A stretch of 15,948 nt of DNA, taken from Kiritimatiellota bacterium (GTDB lineage: Bacteria > Verrucomicrobiota > Kiritimatiellia > JAAZAB01). The notes beneath the pieces are model-generated. The model was not told the DNA's origin. It made no database searches and worked only from the letters and a program-made list of their open reading frames with translations. The position numbers and the translations under genes were made by a program. The DNA is taken from positions 1-15,948 of the forward strand of contig VSJD01000249.1 of NCBI GenBank assembly GCA_008636095.1, given 5' to 3'. Below are positions 1 to 7,754 of the stretch, one piece after another. Positions within the stretch are counted from its first letter, which is position 1. The number at the start of each line of letters is the position of its first letter.

Positions 1-885
1 GACCGGCATGTAACTGAGATAATCCGGCGTACGGGTGATCACGGCCCGCGCGCGACATGTCACTTCATAATCTTCGCCGGGTATTAGGGACCGCATTCCC
101 GGGGCGCTTGTGCCGGAGGCGGCAATGCCTTGCTGCATTGCCGCTTCCGCATCCCCTGTTGTGATGCGCACAAAATAATTATCGGTTTCCTTTTCCATGC
201 GGACACCACTCTTTGATCCATTCATGAATTTTCCGAACGAACCATCGTTAAAATGCTCCTCAAATACAATCTGACCGGTTGACTTACGGCGAACTACGAT
301 GTCATCCACGTCCACAACACCGCGGCATGGCCGTATAGACGGGTAGTAGTCTGCCCGGCGCAACAACCAGACTTCTGTGGTAGAAGTCAAAACAGAAACG
401 TCGCCATGAAAATCCTGCCACTGCCCGCCTGTTCCAGGGATGGGTACAGCCGGTATGTCCGGACTGCTGAGCCATACGTAGAGACCGGTAAATCCGATCC
501 TGGGAATACCGAGCTCATAACGTGCAAATTTGTTATCCGGCTCAGTGGTTTTTCCCAAAGAGGGATAGGGATAAACAGAACAATTCTTGCCGAAACAGGA
601 GAAACCGATCAGATAAAGACCGCCGGCCAGTTCAAATTCCTTCGGCAAATCAAGGATATATTTGAAATTGCGCACCTGATCCAACCCTTCGCCCCCGGGA
701 ATAGGCAGATAGATATACTGCATTGAATCGGCCGTCACATGCAACGGCCGCTTCAGCCAGAATATTTCCGGAGAATTCACCCGAACCAAATCATTGGTAT
801 TGGTCTGGCCGTTGCTCCTGCATATACTACTCAGAATTATAAGACAAAGGCCGATCATCAGCCGAGTTTGTTTGTTTTTTTTCAT
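1..885 (-). CDS. Secreted GH-like protein, 5' part only (paralog of the 829-aa protein)
   Basis: The frame is open from ATG at 885 to the window edge: 295 codons with no stop, C-terminus outside the window. Residues 1-26 look like a signal peptide (MKKNKQ, then a hydrophobic stretch ending near SNG-Q), so export is likely. The protein aligns along its whole visible length with the N-terminus of the gene at 7755-10244; in the block starting VRVNSPEIFWLKRPLHV I count 44 of 53 identical residues. It contains the same N-terminal beta-rich region and the CBM-like segment around VDVDDIVV and FEEHFNDGSFGKF. The two copies differ most around residues 85-170. AAAGG lies 8 nt and AGGAGG 13 nt upstream of the start. 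The catalytic barrel expected from the paralog lies beyond the window, so function and integrity cannot be judged. No known family name is assigned. Confidence 0.85.
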   Translation of the reverse strand, partial: MKKNKQTRLMIGLCLIILSSICRSNGQTNTNDLVRVNSPEIFWLKRPLHVTADSMQYIYLPIPGGEGLDQVRNFKYILDLPKEFELAGGLYLIGFSCFGKNCSVYPYPSLGKTTEPDNKFARYELGIPRIGFTGLYVWLSSPDIPAVPIPGTGGQWQDFHGDVSVLTSTTEVWLLRRADYYPSIRPCRGVVDVDDIVVRRKSTGQIVFEEHFNDGSFGKFMNGSKSGVRMEKETDNYFVRITTGDAEAAMQQGIAASGTSAPGMRSLIPGEDYEVTCRARAVITRTPDYLSYMPV

Positions 886-1192
886 TCGATTTTCCTTTCC
901 TCCTGATTCCGTGACAGGTTTTCCTGTCTCTTGTTTTCGCCATTGGCGGGCATTCCTTGAAATCAGCAGGGAAATCGGGCTGGCGTGCGATCAATTTAAA
1001 TTCCTTTGCGCCCTCCAAGGCTACCTGAAGATGCACGGGATCGTCTTCAACGCGTAATGCCTTGCTCTGCCAAACAACCCGGCCACGGACCTCGACCATG
1101 AAGATCATTTTGACCGGCGTTGATAAATTACGGATCGCTTGGGTATCGCTGGCGCCGACCACGGCTTCGAAGCTTTTGCCGGGACCCGGGAG
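827..1192 (-). pseudogene. Detached NPCBM tail of the preceding gene (+1 frame)
   Basis: In the frame one base ahead of the main ORF, translation reads LPGPGKSFEAVVGASD and later VEVRGRVVWQSKALRV and VALEGAKEFKLIA. This is the middle and late part of an NPCBM domain (family pattern: SE-x4-LPG, F-AVVG, V-DG--VW-S, V-GAKEL-LVV). Dropping one T (plus-strand A at 1193) joins the frames as HAQSEHLVN-LPGPGKSFEAVVG. The usual final NPCBM strand (DHADWA-A) is not recognisable in any frame, so the 3' end is also degraded or diverged. The frame stops at 827, inside the next gene, so it has no independent meaning. It has no start codon or ribosome site of its own. Confidence 0.65.
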
Positions 1193-2642
1193 AGTTGACC
1201 AGGTGTTCGCTCTGGGCGTGATCGCCAAAGCCGCGTTCGTAGGCCTGGCCGTTCAGTTTCAATGGCTCGCCGCCGATTTCGGCGCCCATCCAGAGTCTGT
1301 TTCCCCAGCCCATGTGCACAACCTGCATCCTGGGGATGTCAGACTTTTTCAGATTAAAGGTTTCCATCGCATGGTTCTCAAGAACCGTATCAATTGATTT
1401 CTCCCGGTATTCCAGCCATCCTGATTTCATGCACATATATCCGCCGAATGGTCCCTTATCTCCAAGGATTGTGCCGCGCCGGTCAATTTGACGTTTCCAC
1501 GCCTGCGCCTTTTTTGCATAAACCGGACAGCTTGGGTGAAATTCCTTTAAGGAAAAATAAGGCGTAATTTTCATTCCCAGCCGGTGTGTCGTGGCAATGA
1601 CCCTGTTCATTTCGCGCATGTCCGCTTCGGCGTACGGTGGATACTTTCCATCCGGCCAAGCCTTGGGCTTAAACGTGTCATAATCATGATGCCGAAGCAA
1701 TTTAATTCCATTTTGCGAAATTGACTTTAAAGTCGCGTCATTTGGCCAACTGGAATCAACCCCGGCATGAAATAATTTGTTGCCGGCGTCTTCCGGTTTC
1801 TTTACAAACGGTAACCCGAGATAATACTCCCACCTTTGGCGCCCGGGCTTAAACCTGCGCGGATTACTCCACTCGCAGTACGATTCACACCGGACATAAA
1901 AGTGTTCGTTCAATAAGTCGCGCTCATGCGTAAAGATGGACTGTCCTTCCTTTTCCACGTCGAACGGCCGATTCCAGGCTTCCGAATCGCTCCCACGATA
2001 AAATTCCAGGCCTTCCACGCCCTTCTTGAAAGCGCAGAAATAAATCGGAATCAGCGTATCCGGCACGGGATCGCGCGAGTCCTTATAGGAACGGCCGAAC
2101 CCAACCTCTTGCCACCGGCAAAACACCCCGACTTGTCTCATGCCGGCTGAAGTCGACGGCCTTGAACCCAACGTGTCAATCTCCGGCGTTAAATAAAAAT
2201 TACAGGGGCTGAATTCATATACCTGGCCAAGCGGTTTTTCGATAATAAATTCCATGCCGACCTTGACCAATCCCCAGGCGCGATATTCCCAGGATTGTTT
2301 AAAAGCCACCGGCAATTTGACGCCTTGCTCATTATAAAAATGACCGTTTATATTGATTTGCACGCAATCCGATTTCTTGTTAACGCGGATATCGGCATCG
2401 CGACAGCGTGATTGTTTATAAAAAACCACCTTGCGATTTTCGCCCGCGGCCACATGCGCGTATATCGGCTTTCTTAGGATGTTTTGTCCGGTTCCGTTAA
2501 AGAAGCGCAACGACGTCATTACCCCGCCGGCGGTCTTGTCGTGAATAACCTCCCAATAGGCATTGCGTAATATGATTTGACGTTCTGAGACTTTAACCGA
2601 TGGACTCCCGCATTCGCTTTTATTTAATAAATGCCTGGCCAT
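1128..2642 (-). CDS. Broken GH-fold protein with NPCBM domain (first frame, up to the frameshift)
   Basis: Start chosen at MARHLLNKSE (2642): AGGAG stands 10 nt upstream, and the upstream gene's TAG at 2656 is part of that same TAGGAG. Longer in-frame starts run into the upstream gene. About 250 N-terminal residues look like a beta-sandwich. A TIM-barrel start follows (LRHHDYDTFKP, then RLGMKITPYFSLKEFHPSC, then SGWLEYREKSIDTVLENH). Where such barrels normally continue with a strand bearing a catalytic Asp, the protein jumps to an NPCBM-type start (IPRMQVVHMGWGNRLWMGAE, then GGEPLKLNG, then ERGFGDHAQSE). After HLVN the frame is lost; the last ~21 residues before the stop at 1128 (SPGSRQKL onward) are out-of-frame sequence. 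The rest of NPCBM is in the +1 frame. With half a barrel missing and a frameshift, this is probably a pseudogene, unless assembly errors explain it. No signal peptide is seen. Confidence 0.7.
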   Translation of the reverse strand: MARHLLNKSECGSPSVKVSERQIILRNAYWEVIHDKTAGGVMTSLRFFNGTGQNILRKPIYAHVAAGENRKVVFYKQSRCRDADIRVNKKSDCVQININGHFYNEQGVKLPVAFKQSWEYRAWGLVKVGMEFIIEKPLGQVYEFSPCNFYLTPEIDTLGSRPSTSAGMRQVGVFCRWQEVGFGRSYKDSRDPVPDTLIPIYFCAFKKGVEGLEFYRGSDSEAWNRPFDVEKEGQSIFTHERDLLNEHFYVRCESYCEWSNPRRFKPGRQRWEYYLGLPFVKKPEDAGNKLFHAGVDSSWPNDATLKSISQNGIKLLRHHDYDTFKPKAWPDGKYPPYAEADMREMNRVIATTHRLGMKITPYFSLKEFHPSCPVYAKKAQAWKRQIDRRGTILGDKGPFGGYMCMKSGWLEYREKSIDTVLENHAMETFNLKKSDIPRMQVVHMGWGNRLWMGAEIGGEPLKLNGQAYERGFGDHAQSEHLVNSPGSRQKLRSRGRRQRYPSDP

Positions 2643-2655
2643 ATTGGCTTTTCTC

Positions 2656-4617
2656 CTATTTAACAACGGCATGGCTTTTGGCATGCACGGTTTTCCTGCC
2701 GACGGACACCGACTTGTTCCCGTAATTGACCAGTACGCGCGTTCCGTTGGAATAGACGGTTTCGAAAACATTATCCTTAACCCGACGGTGCGACTCTATG
2801 AATTCCTTTTGCAATGCGCCCAAGCCTTTGCAAATCCATGCATATTCTTTCTTCATCCAGCCGATATGATCCTGGAAATCTCCGAAGGACGATGGACGGA
2901 AAGTAACCTCATTTCTCGGCATGGCGCCCCACTCGATTTCCTTCAATATGCCGTTGATTACGGAGCCGAATAATTTTGGATATGCGCTCCAGCCCATCAG
3001 GTGGTAAATTATCAAACCATGCACGGCGATATGGAAAAACGGCGTAACCTCGTCCACCAGACTTTTGAACTCGGGGCGCAGCGGCCATACCCCGAAGCAG
3101 GGAATATGCGACACCTCATCAACCGCCGGCAGGACAAAAGCGGTCGGCATTTCCACCGAGCATCCGCCGAAAAACGCCCGTACGGTCTGAAATTGATCAA
3201 TAATTCCCTCGCCTTCCGCCCTCCTTGTCAAAGGATGGCCATGCGTCTTGTCATAACATCCACGTAATGCCCGTGGTGTCCCGTCCAGATAATACCAGCC
3301 GTTAACTCCCATCGCCTTGATGCGCGGAAAATCACGGTGCATAAATCGCTTCGCAGCCAATTGGGGACAGGGAAAATAGCTTTGGCCGCCTGCCCATACT
3401 CCGCCCGGATGCAAATGTCCCTGCTGATCGCGAATCATGATGCTTTCATCCCAATCAGGCGAGATACGGTAAGCATCGCTGTAATTATCGTGAAAAGTGA
3501 CTTGATAATCCATCGCCGATGCCGCTGTAATCAGTTGTTTGAGCCCCGCTTCGCCCCCCAGTCTTTGATCCACGGGGAAACGCGTTGGGTATCTCCCGTC
3601 ATGTCCATCCCAGTTCCAGCCGACCAATATGCACCGGATTTTTTCCAATCCTTCCTGTTTTAACCGCTTCAGTATCTGCAAAGCTTCGGCAAACGTGGTA
3701 TAAGCTCGATATTGAACTGAACCATCTGACAGTTTTTCCTTGCAAGCGCAAAATATCTTGAGAAATCCGTAAGCCTCACACATATAAGCCGCTTTGCGTG
3801 AAACCGCCGCCTTATCTCTCAAGGGCAACACGCCTTTGGTCTTTATAAGATATTCCCGGTACCGTTTGGCCATTCCAACGTAACCAGCATCGCTTCCGGA
3901 AAGAAAATGATAGGAGATGACCCGATCAACCGGATCAACCATGTCCGTATGATGATGCCGGTAATGAAATTCAGGATGAATGGCGTTGGACTGCCGCTCG
4001 TCCCAATTGAATGAAGCGACAATGCCGGCATCAAAATCACCGCTTTCAATAATCACCGCATAGGCCGCTTTCCCATGAACCGCGCCAAATACCGGCAATA
4101 CCGTTACATCCTCCCATTGCGGTTGAGGAACATACAGCAGACTGCGATATTGTTGCGGTTCACGACGCTTGAAACGGGAAACCAGGCCGCTGAAATTGGG
4201 CAGCAACAAGTACCCCTCTTCTCCAGTCCGCGCGGCAAACCCGCAGGGCATCAACTCCACGCTCATCAACGCAAATGACTGTTTTTTACTTTCCACTACA
4301 TCATCATAAGGAATCGACACCTTCAGCATGTCCTTGTCCAATATGAACCGAACCAGGAACCTGATCCCGGCGTCATCGCATTTCACGCTCAATCCAAACT
4401 CGCTTCCGGAATGATATTCCAGGCCAATATGGAACTTGTCAATTTCAGGCGTATAAGGCCGATCGCATCCCAAATCATGCGCTTTTACCGTGAACAAGGC
4501 ATTACCCGATGCCCAACGATGTCGCGACCTTCTATCCTCGACGGTAATGGCGCCTTGTTTTTGGGGATCAACAAAAACAGTCAAGTAATCGTTTGCTAAT
4601 TTAACGATGCGATTCAT
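2656..4617 (-). CDS. DUF5696-type / GH101-GH129-like glycoside hydrolase-fold protein
   Basis: A 653-residue protein with no signal peptide, so probably cytoplasmic. Residues 1-240 form a beta-rich N-terminal domain. A bridging motif, MAKRYREYLIKTKGVL (249-264), is typical of DUF5696-like proteins. The barrel has ILVGWNWDGHDGRYP (330-344), a beta-4 candidate nucleophile in WYYLDGTPRA (Asp445), then KTHGHPLTRR (457-466) and GGCSVEM with Glu489 as a possible acid/base. The C-terminal ~70 residues look like a small beta domain. Relatives of this fold (GH101, GH129) cleave alpha-linked N-acetylgalactosamine, but the resemblance is by motif only and the substrate is unproven. AAGGAG lies about 5 nt before ATG. 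The gene ends 13 nt before the next start and its TAG overlaps that gene's ribosome site, suggesting coupled translation. It begins after a 347-bp gap and may lead its own transcript. Confidence 0.7.
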   Translation of the reverse strand: MNRIVKLANDYLTVFVDPQKQGAITVEDRRSRHRWASGNALFTVKAHDLGCDRPYTPEIDKFHIGLEYHSGSEFGLSVKCDDAGIRFLVRFILDKDMLKVSIPYDDVVESKKQSFALMSVELMPCGFAARTGEEGYLLLPNFSGLVSRFKRREPQQYRSLLYVPQPQWEDVTVLPVFGAVHGKAAYAVIIESGDFDAGIVASFNWDERQSNAIHPEFHYRHHHTDMVDPVDRVISYHFLSGSDAGYVGMAKRYREYLIKTKGVLPLRDKAAVSRKAAYMCEAYGFLKIFCACKEKLSDGSVQYRAYTTFAEALQILKRLKQEGLEKIRCILVGWNWDGHDGRYPTRFPVDQRLGGEAGLKQLITAASAMDYQVTFHDNYSDAYRISPDWDESIMIRDQQGHLHPGGVWAGGQSYFPCPQLAAKRFMHRDFPRIKAMGVNGWYYLDGTPRALRGCYDKTHGHPLTRRAEGEGIIDQFQTVRAFFGGCSVEMPTAFVLPAVDEVSHIPCFGVWPLRPEFKSLVDEVTPFFHIAVHGLIIYHLMGWSAYPKLFGSVINGILKEIEWGAMPRNEVTFRPSSFGDFQDHIGWMKKEYAWICKGLGALQKEFIESHRRVKDNVFETVYSNGTRVLVNYGNKSVSVGRKTVHAKSHAVVK

Positions 4618-4964
4618 AGGGCTCCTTTTCAGGTTGGGTTACGCTTTTGCGCACTTTCAAAATTGGTTTGTGTACCATTGGTTGAATAGATTTTTACATT
4701 AAAATATTCATTTATCTGACTTGTAAGTTTTGTCACGTCGGCCATTTGACGGCCAAGTGATCGCTTGTTTACGACGCGATGTTTTTTGTGGCTGGTTTTA
4801 AATTTGACTCAGCCGCTTTCCAGCATTATTTTTTATCTTTGTTTCACTGTGCTTCCGCGTTTAGAATGAGACTGTTTCCGTCGTAATTAACGTAACATAT
4901 TATAAGGCAATAAATAATACTCGTAGAGTTAACAATAACGGGATGGATAATCCCCGGAATTCAG
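4618..4964. other. Long intergenic gap, possible start of a second transcript
   Basis: This 347-bp gap is the longest non-coding stretch between two same-direction genes in the window. It is AT-rich compared with the genes around it. I see no conserved coding frame. Just after the stop at 4965 (minus-strand sense) there is a short GGGAT-TATCC-ATCCC hairpin at about 4940-4954 with no T-run, so it is a poor terminator. ACTC-TAC-GAGT (4919-4929) is a short inverted repeat. A TATAAT box is at 4899-4904. The ~275 nt from there to the downstream ATG could be an untranslated leader. I recognise no riboswitch. Confidence 0.4.
4899..4904 (-). promoter_or_regulatory. Candidate -10 box (TATAAT) for the downstream genes
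   Basis: On the minus strand the hexamer is an exact TATAAT in the context CCTTATAATATG. No good -35 box is found at 16-18 bp (TCTACG at 17 bp), so an activator would probably be needed if this is real. The inverted repeat ACTC-TAC-GAGT (4919-4929) overlaps where the -35 would be, a reasonable activator position. A chance hit in AT-rich DNA is the alternative. Confidence 0.25.
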
Positions 4965-6569
4965 TCAGTGAGTTATTCCCGGCCAGTCATCAGTCCGGAA
5001 TGGAGCCGCAGGTAAACCGGCCTTGTTATACAAATTACATTCCGGGGCGTTTGCCCAACCGTAGCGGACTGCTGTCGGGCGCGCAATTTCTTTGCTCCAG
5101 ACCAATACTGTATTCCCGTCAATTTCGGCTTTGGCCGGATAAAACTTCCGTATCTTTTTCCTGGCGCCATCCTTGTAGTCTTTGTTCAACACGATTTCCA
5201 CCATTTCCGGGTTTTCCCCGGCAATCGTGAAACCGGTAAGTTCCCCGTTTTTTATCATCAAGCCGCCATGGACATAATCAAAAGTGATCCTTACTTTGTC
5301 TCCTTCAATCTTCATTGATCTATATAACGGCCCGGAATATTCCAGCTTCCGTCCATATGTTTTTGCCAGAGCATTCAATGCCAGACGTCGTCCAACTTCC
5401 TGTTTGTTCTTTGGATGAACATTCTTAGGATCACCGATATCTATGGCTACCGCCATTCCGACGCCGGGTTCATCGAGAACCGCCTGCTGTGACTCGCGCA
5501 GTTCGGCATAAGTTAAAGTCCACGACGAATCCCAATTCGCCAGTTGAACAAAATAAAACGGAAAATCACCCTCTCCCCAATGCCGGCGCCAGTCGCGAAT
5601 CATAGCCCGGAACCGTTTGCGGTAATCCCAAGCGCTCCCGACATCATCCTCGCCCTGATACCAAATCACCCCGCGAATTGCAAATGGTATCAAGGGGGCA
5701 ATCATGCCGTTGAACAGCCCGCAGGGAATCCGACGGTAGACACCCTGGGCGTTATTTAGCCGCTCAGGAATTTTTTCTATGGTGTCAAATTCCTTGGCCG
5801 TCCTGCTCCAATCCTGAACTTTTTCGCTGTCACCGGGCATAAATCCAAGTTCTTTCTCCCGTTTTTCCCGGTAGACGGTGTAATCGTCGGCAATGTTTTT
5901 GAACTCATTTTCGACCGTCTGCGGACTGGTCCAGGCTACTACCGGGGTTCCCCCCCAGCTTGCTGCAATGAGCCCTACGGGAACATTCAGTTCCCGGTAA
6001 ATCTCACGCCCGAAAAAATAACCCACAGCCGAAAATCCCCCTGTTATCTTTGGAGAACACAACGTCATTGGAGCACAAATCTTCCAGCCGCCGGCAAGTT
6101 CGCGGTCCATATCCGGGCGCCGGGCAAAAGATGATACCAGCGGTATTTGCAGAAATCTTATTTCCGGATAATCAGCTTTTTTGATTTCTTCCGCCGCGTT
6201 GACACAGTAGGCCATACCGATTCCCATATTTGATTGTCCGGAACACAACCAGACTTCGCCGACAAGAATATCGTTGATTTTCAGGACATCTTTTTTACCG
6301 CGAATTGTCATGATTAAAGGCTTGGCCGATACCGGCAATGGCTTCAGTTTCACCATCCACGCGCCGTCATTGCCGGTAACGGCTTCCGCTTGCTGGCCGG
6401 CAAACTCCACCTTGATCAGTTCGCCGGGTTCAGCCCATCCCCAAACCGGGATTTCCTGGTCCCGTTGCAACACCATATTGTCGCCGAAAATACCGGCAGT
6501 TTTTACCGCCGCAAACACATGGGTGGAAATCAGCATCATTACAACTAACGTTGCATTCAACCGCAACAT
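4965..6569 (-). CDS. Secreted sialate O-acetylesterase-like protein (SASA family)
   Basis: A 534-residue protein, normal for the family. A signal peptide covers residues 1-20 (MLRLNATLVVMML to HVFA), so it acts outside the cytoplasm. Family landmarks are in order: GIFGDNMVLQRDQEIPVWG (26-44) and WAEPGE at the N-terminal beta domain; VWLCSGQSNM with catalytic Ser113; ASWGGTPVVAW (203-213); GVIWYQGEDD (300-309); and DIGDPKNVHPKNKQEVGRRL with the Asp/His pair Asp380 and His385. A C-terminal beta domain follows (about 410-525). Family members remove O-acetyl groups from sialic acids, but many environmental members act on other acetylated sugars such as xylan, so the substrate is open. AGGGG precedes ATG by 4 nt. 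The gene lies 69 bp downstream of the SGNH esterase, giving two deacetylase-type enzymes in a row. Confidence 0.92.
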   Translation of the reverse strand: MLRLNATLVVMMLISTHVFAAVKTAGIFGDNMVLQRDQEIPVWGWAEPGELIKVEFAGQQAEAVTGNDGAWMVKLKPLPVSAKPLIMTIRGKKDVLKINDILVGEVWLCSGQSNMGIGMAYCVNAAEEIKKADYPEIRFLQIPLVSSFARRPDMDRELAGGWKICAPMTLCSPKITGGFSAVGYFFGREIYRELNVPVGLIAASWGGTPVVAWTSPQTVENEFKNIADDYTVYREKREKELGFMPGDSEKVQDWSRTAKEFDTIEKIPERLNNAQGVYRRIPCGLFNGMIAPLIPFAIRGVIWYQGEDDVGSAWDYRKRFRAMIRDWRRHWGEGDFPFYFVQLANWDSSWTLTYAELRESQQAVLDEPGVGMAVAIDIGDPKNVHPKNKQEVGRRLALNALAKTYGRKLEYSGPLYRSMKIEGDKVRITFDYVHGGLMIKNGELTGFTIAGENPEMVEIVLNKDYKDGARKKIRKFYPAKAEIDGNTVLVWSKEIARPTAVRYGWANAPECNLYNKAGLPAAPFRTDDWPGITH

Positions 6570-6638
6570 TTTACCCCTGCCTTTCTTATACCTGAATTCG
6601 AAACAGGTTCCCGGTCATCAGTTTTTTATCAGGATTGT

Positions 6639-7643
6639 TTACCAACTCACAGGTTTTTTATGGTTTGCCGTGTTACCACGCATCAGGCGGGCAATATCAC
6701 CTGCCAATTGCACGGCAAGGCGCATGGCGCCGCTCGGATTGAGATGGCAGCCATCAGAGGTATCTTCCGGCGCAATCACTCCACTACTGTAATCACAAAA
6801 CCAGACATGGTCGCCCGCGCAATGCACCGCCGCGCGAATCGGCGATACGAAGTTTGCTCGCGTATACGGGCAGATCGCGAAGATATCGGCGTACGGATAA
6901 GCGCTACGAACAGCGCGAAGGTATCCATGGTATTGTTCTTCCGTGAGCGTTGCGTCATTCGTGCCATGATAGATGACGACAATCCGCGGTTGCACCGGCG
7001 GGTTCCATGGCACACCCGCATAGACGTAGGGGAACGCTTTTTCAGCCGGCGGCGCCCCGTTGGTGCCGGCGACAGTAAGTCCTTGTCCGCTAAAGCCGAC
7101 CACGATCGGCTGTAGTCCAAGCAATCGCGCGGTATGCCAGGTCCAGTTACGCACCGGATGTTGATGGTCCTGGCCTGTCAGCCAGTCCCGTACCTGGCCC
7201 GTTTGTCGGTCCCGGTCATCCCACCCGTCATGTCCCGTATAGAGCAATCGCAAGGAGGCCGTAATAGAATCTCCAAGGAATTCAATAGCGGCGGTTGCCT
7301 CGGGCAACACCGGTAAAACGGCGTCCGGTGATGCGCAACGTATGCCTAAAAATTTACACGCGCCGTTTTGCGTGGCCCATTGCGCCGGATCCGCACTTGG
7401 GATGATCGTCCAACAGCGGATCATGTGCCAGTAGGCCTTGTTTGCCTTTGCGGTTTCGGGAATATTCTCGGGGCACAGGCGGATGGTGGCGGTTGTCGCA
7501 TCGAGACGATGCCGGACGATTGTTCCCTCGTCAACCTGAACAAGTAAATCCGGATACTGGGTCATCCCCGTGGTATCAAAGACCAGGTCACAGCAAGACC
7601 CCGGGACTGCGAATTCCAGCATAGCGCCCGTATTGATTGTCAC
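6639..7643 (-). CDS. SGNH/GDSL-family carbohydrate esterase
   Basis: The four SGNH blocks are present when numbered from the GTG at 7643: IEFLGDSIT with Ser126; GFSGQG (183-188, block II Gly); YHGTND with Asn229 (225-230); and SDGCHLNPSGA with Asp297 and His300. A beta-sandwich of about 110 residues precedes the hydrolase domain (NTGAMLEFAVPGS, then QVDEG), as in two-domain CE2/CE20-type carbohydrate esterases. GTG at 7643 is the first usual start codon after the upstream stop, but it has no Shine-Dalgarno sequence, and family-conserved residues (FRYIGRW) lie in frame before it. The true N-terminus is therefore probably longer (see 7644-7754). Deacetylation of a glycan is likely; the substrate is unknown. 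Whether it is exported cannot be decided because the N-terminus is unresolved. Confidence 0.82.
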   Translation of the reverse strand: MTINTGAMLEFAVPGSCCDLVFDTTGMTQYPDLLVQVDEGTIVRHRLDATTATIRLCPENIPETAKANKAYWHMIRCWTIIPSADPAQWATQNGACKFLGIRCASPDAVLPVLPEATAAIEFLGDSITASLRLLYTGHDGWDDRDRQTGQVRDWLTGQDHQHPVRNWTWHTARLLGLQPIVVGFSGQGLTVAGTNGAPPAEKAFPYVYAGVPWNPPVQPRIVVIYHGTNDATLTEEQYHGYLRAVRSAYPYADIFAICPYTRANFVSPIRAAVHCAGDHVWFCDYSSGVIAPEDTSDGCHLNPSGAMRLAVQLAGDIARLMRGNTANHKKPVSW

Positions 7644-7754
7644 GGCCGGATACCCGAGACGCCACCGGCCGATGTAACGAAACCCCGGCGCGTCGGCGCG
7701 ATGGGTGGGATGAGTATAATTATTGTTCGTGATTAGACCCCAAAGGGTACAATA
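7644..7754 (-). other. Start-less N-terminal coding segment of the SGNH esterase
   Basis: These 37 sense codons run in frame from the TAA that ends the 829-residue gene (7755-7757) straight into the SGNH ORF. They contain no ATG, GTG or TTG. The translation includes LITNNNYTHPTHRADAPGF followed by RYIGRWRLGYPA, which matches how two-domain SGNH esterases begin (a short lead, then R-Y-GRW, then YPAVTI-N-G). The segment is therefore real coding sequence without a start codon. Possible explanations are a lost start, an uncommon start (ATC or ACG), stop-codon read-through from the upstream gene, or a base error. Confidence 0.6.

Noticed and set aside
1185..1200. Programmed +1 frameshift at the NPCBM junction
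   Set aside because: No stop codon, slippery heptamer or stimulatory element is seen at the join, and the gene also lacks half its barrel. Mutation or sequencing error is more likely.
827..1228. 133-codon minus-strand ORF as a separate small gene
   Set aside because: Its translation is the continuation of the NPCBM domain from the upstream ORF, and it begins at a TTG with no ribosome site. It is treated as a frameshifted tail.
4738..4765. Hairpin from repeated GGCC around GTCGGCCATTTGACGGCC
   Set aside because: Only four base pairs form, because GGCC is self-complementary. No further pairing or T-run is present.
4938..4957. Terminator after the sialate O-acetylesterase-like gene
   Set aside because: The GGGAT/ATCCC stem is only 5 bp and is followed by GTTATTG, not a T-run. 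It is too weak to call.
6274..6792. 172-codon plus-strand ORF across the SASA/SGNH junction
   Set aside because: It is antisense to the signal-peptide end of the esterase and the 3' end of the SGNH gene, with no motif or ribosome site.
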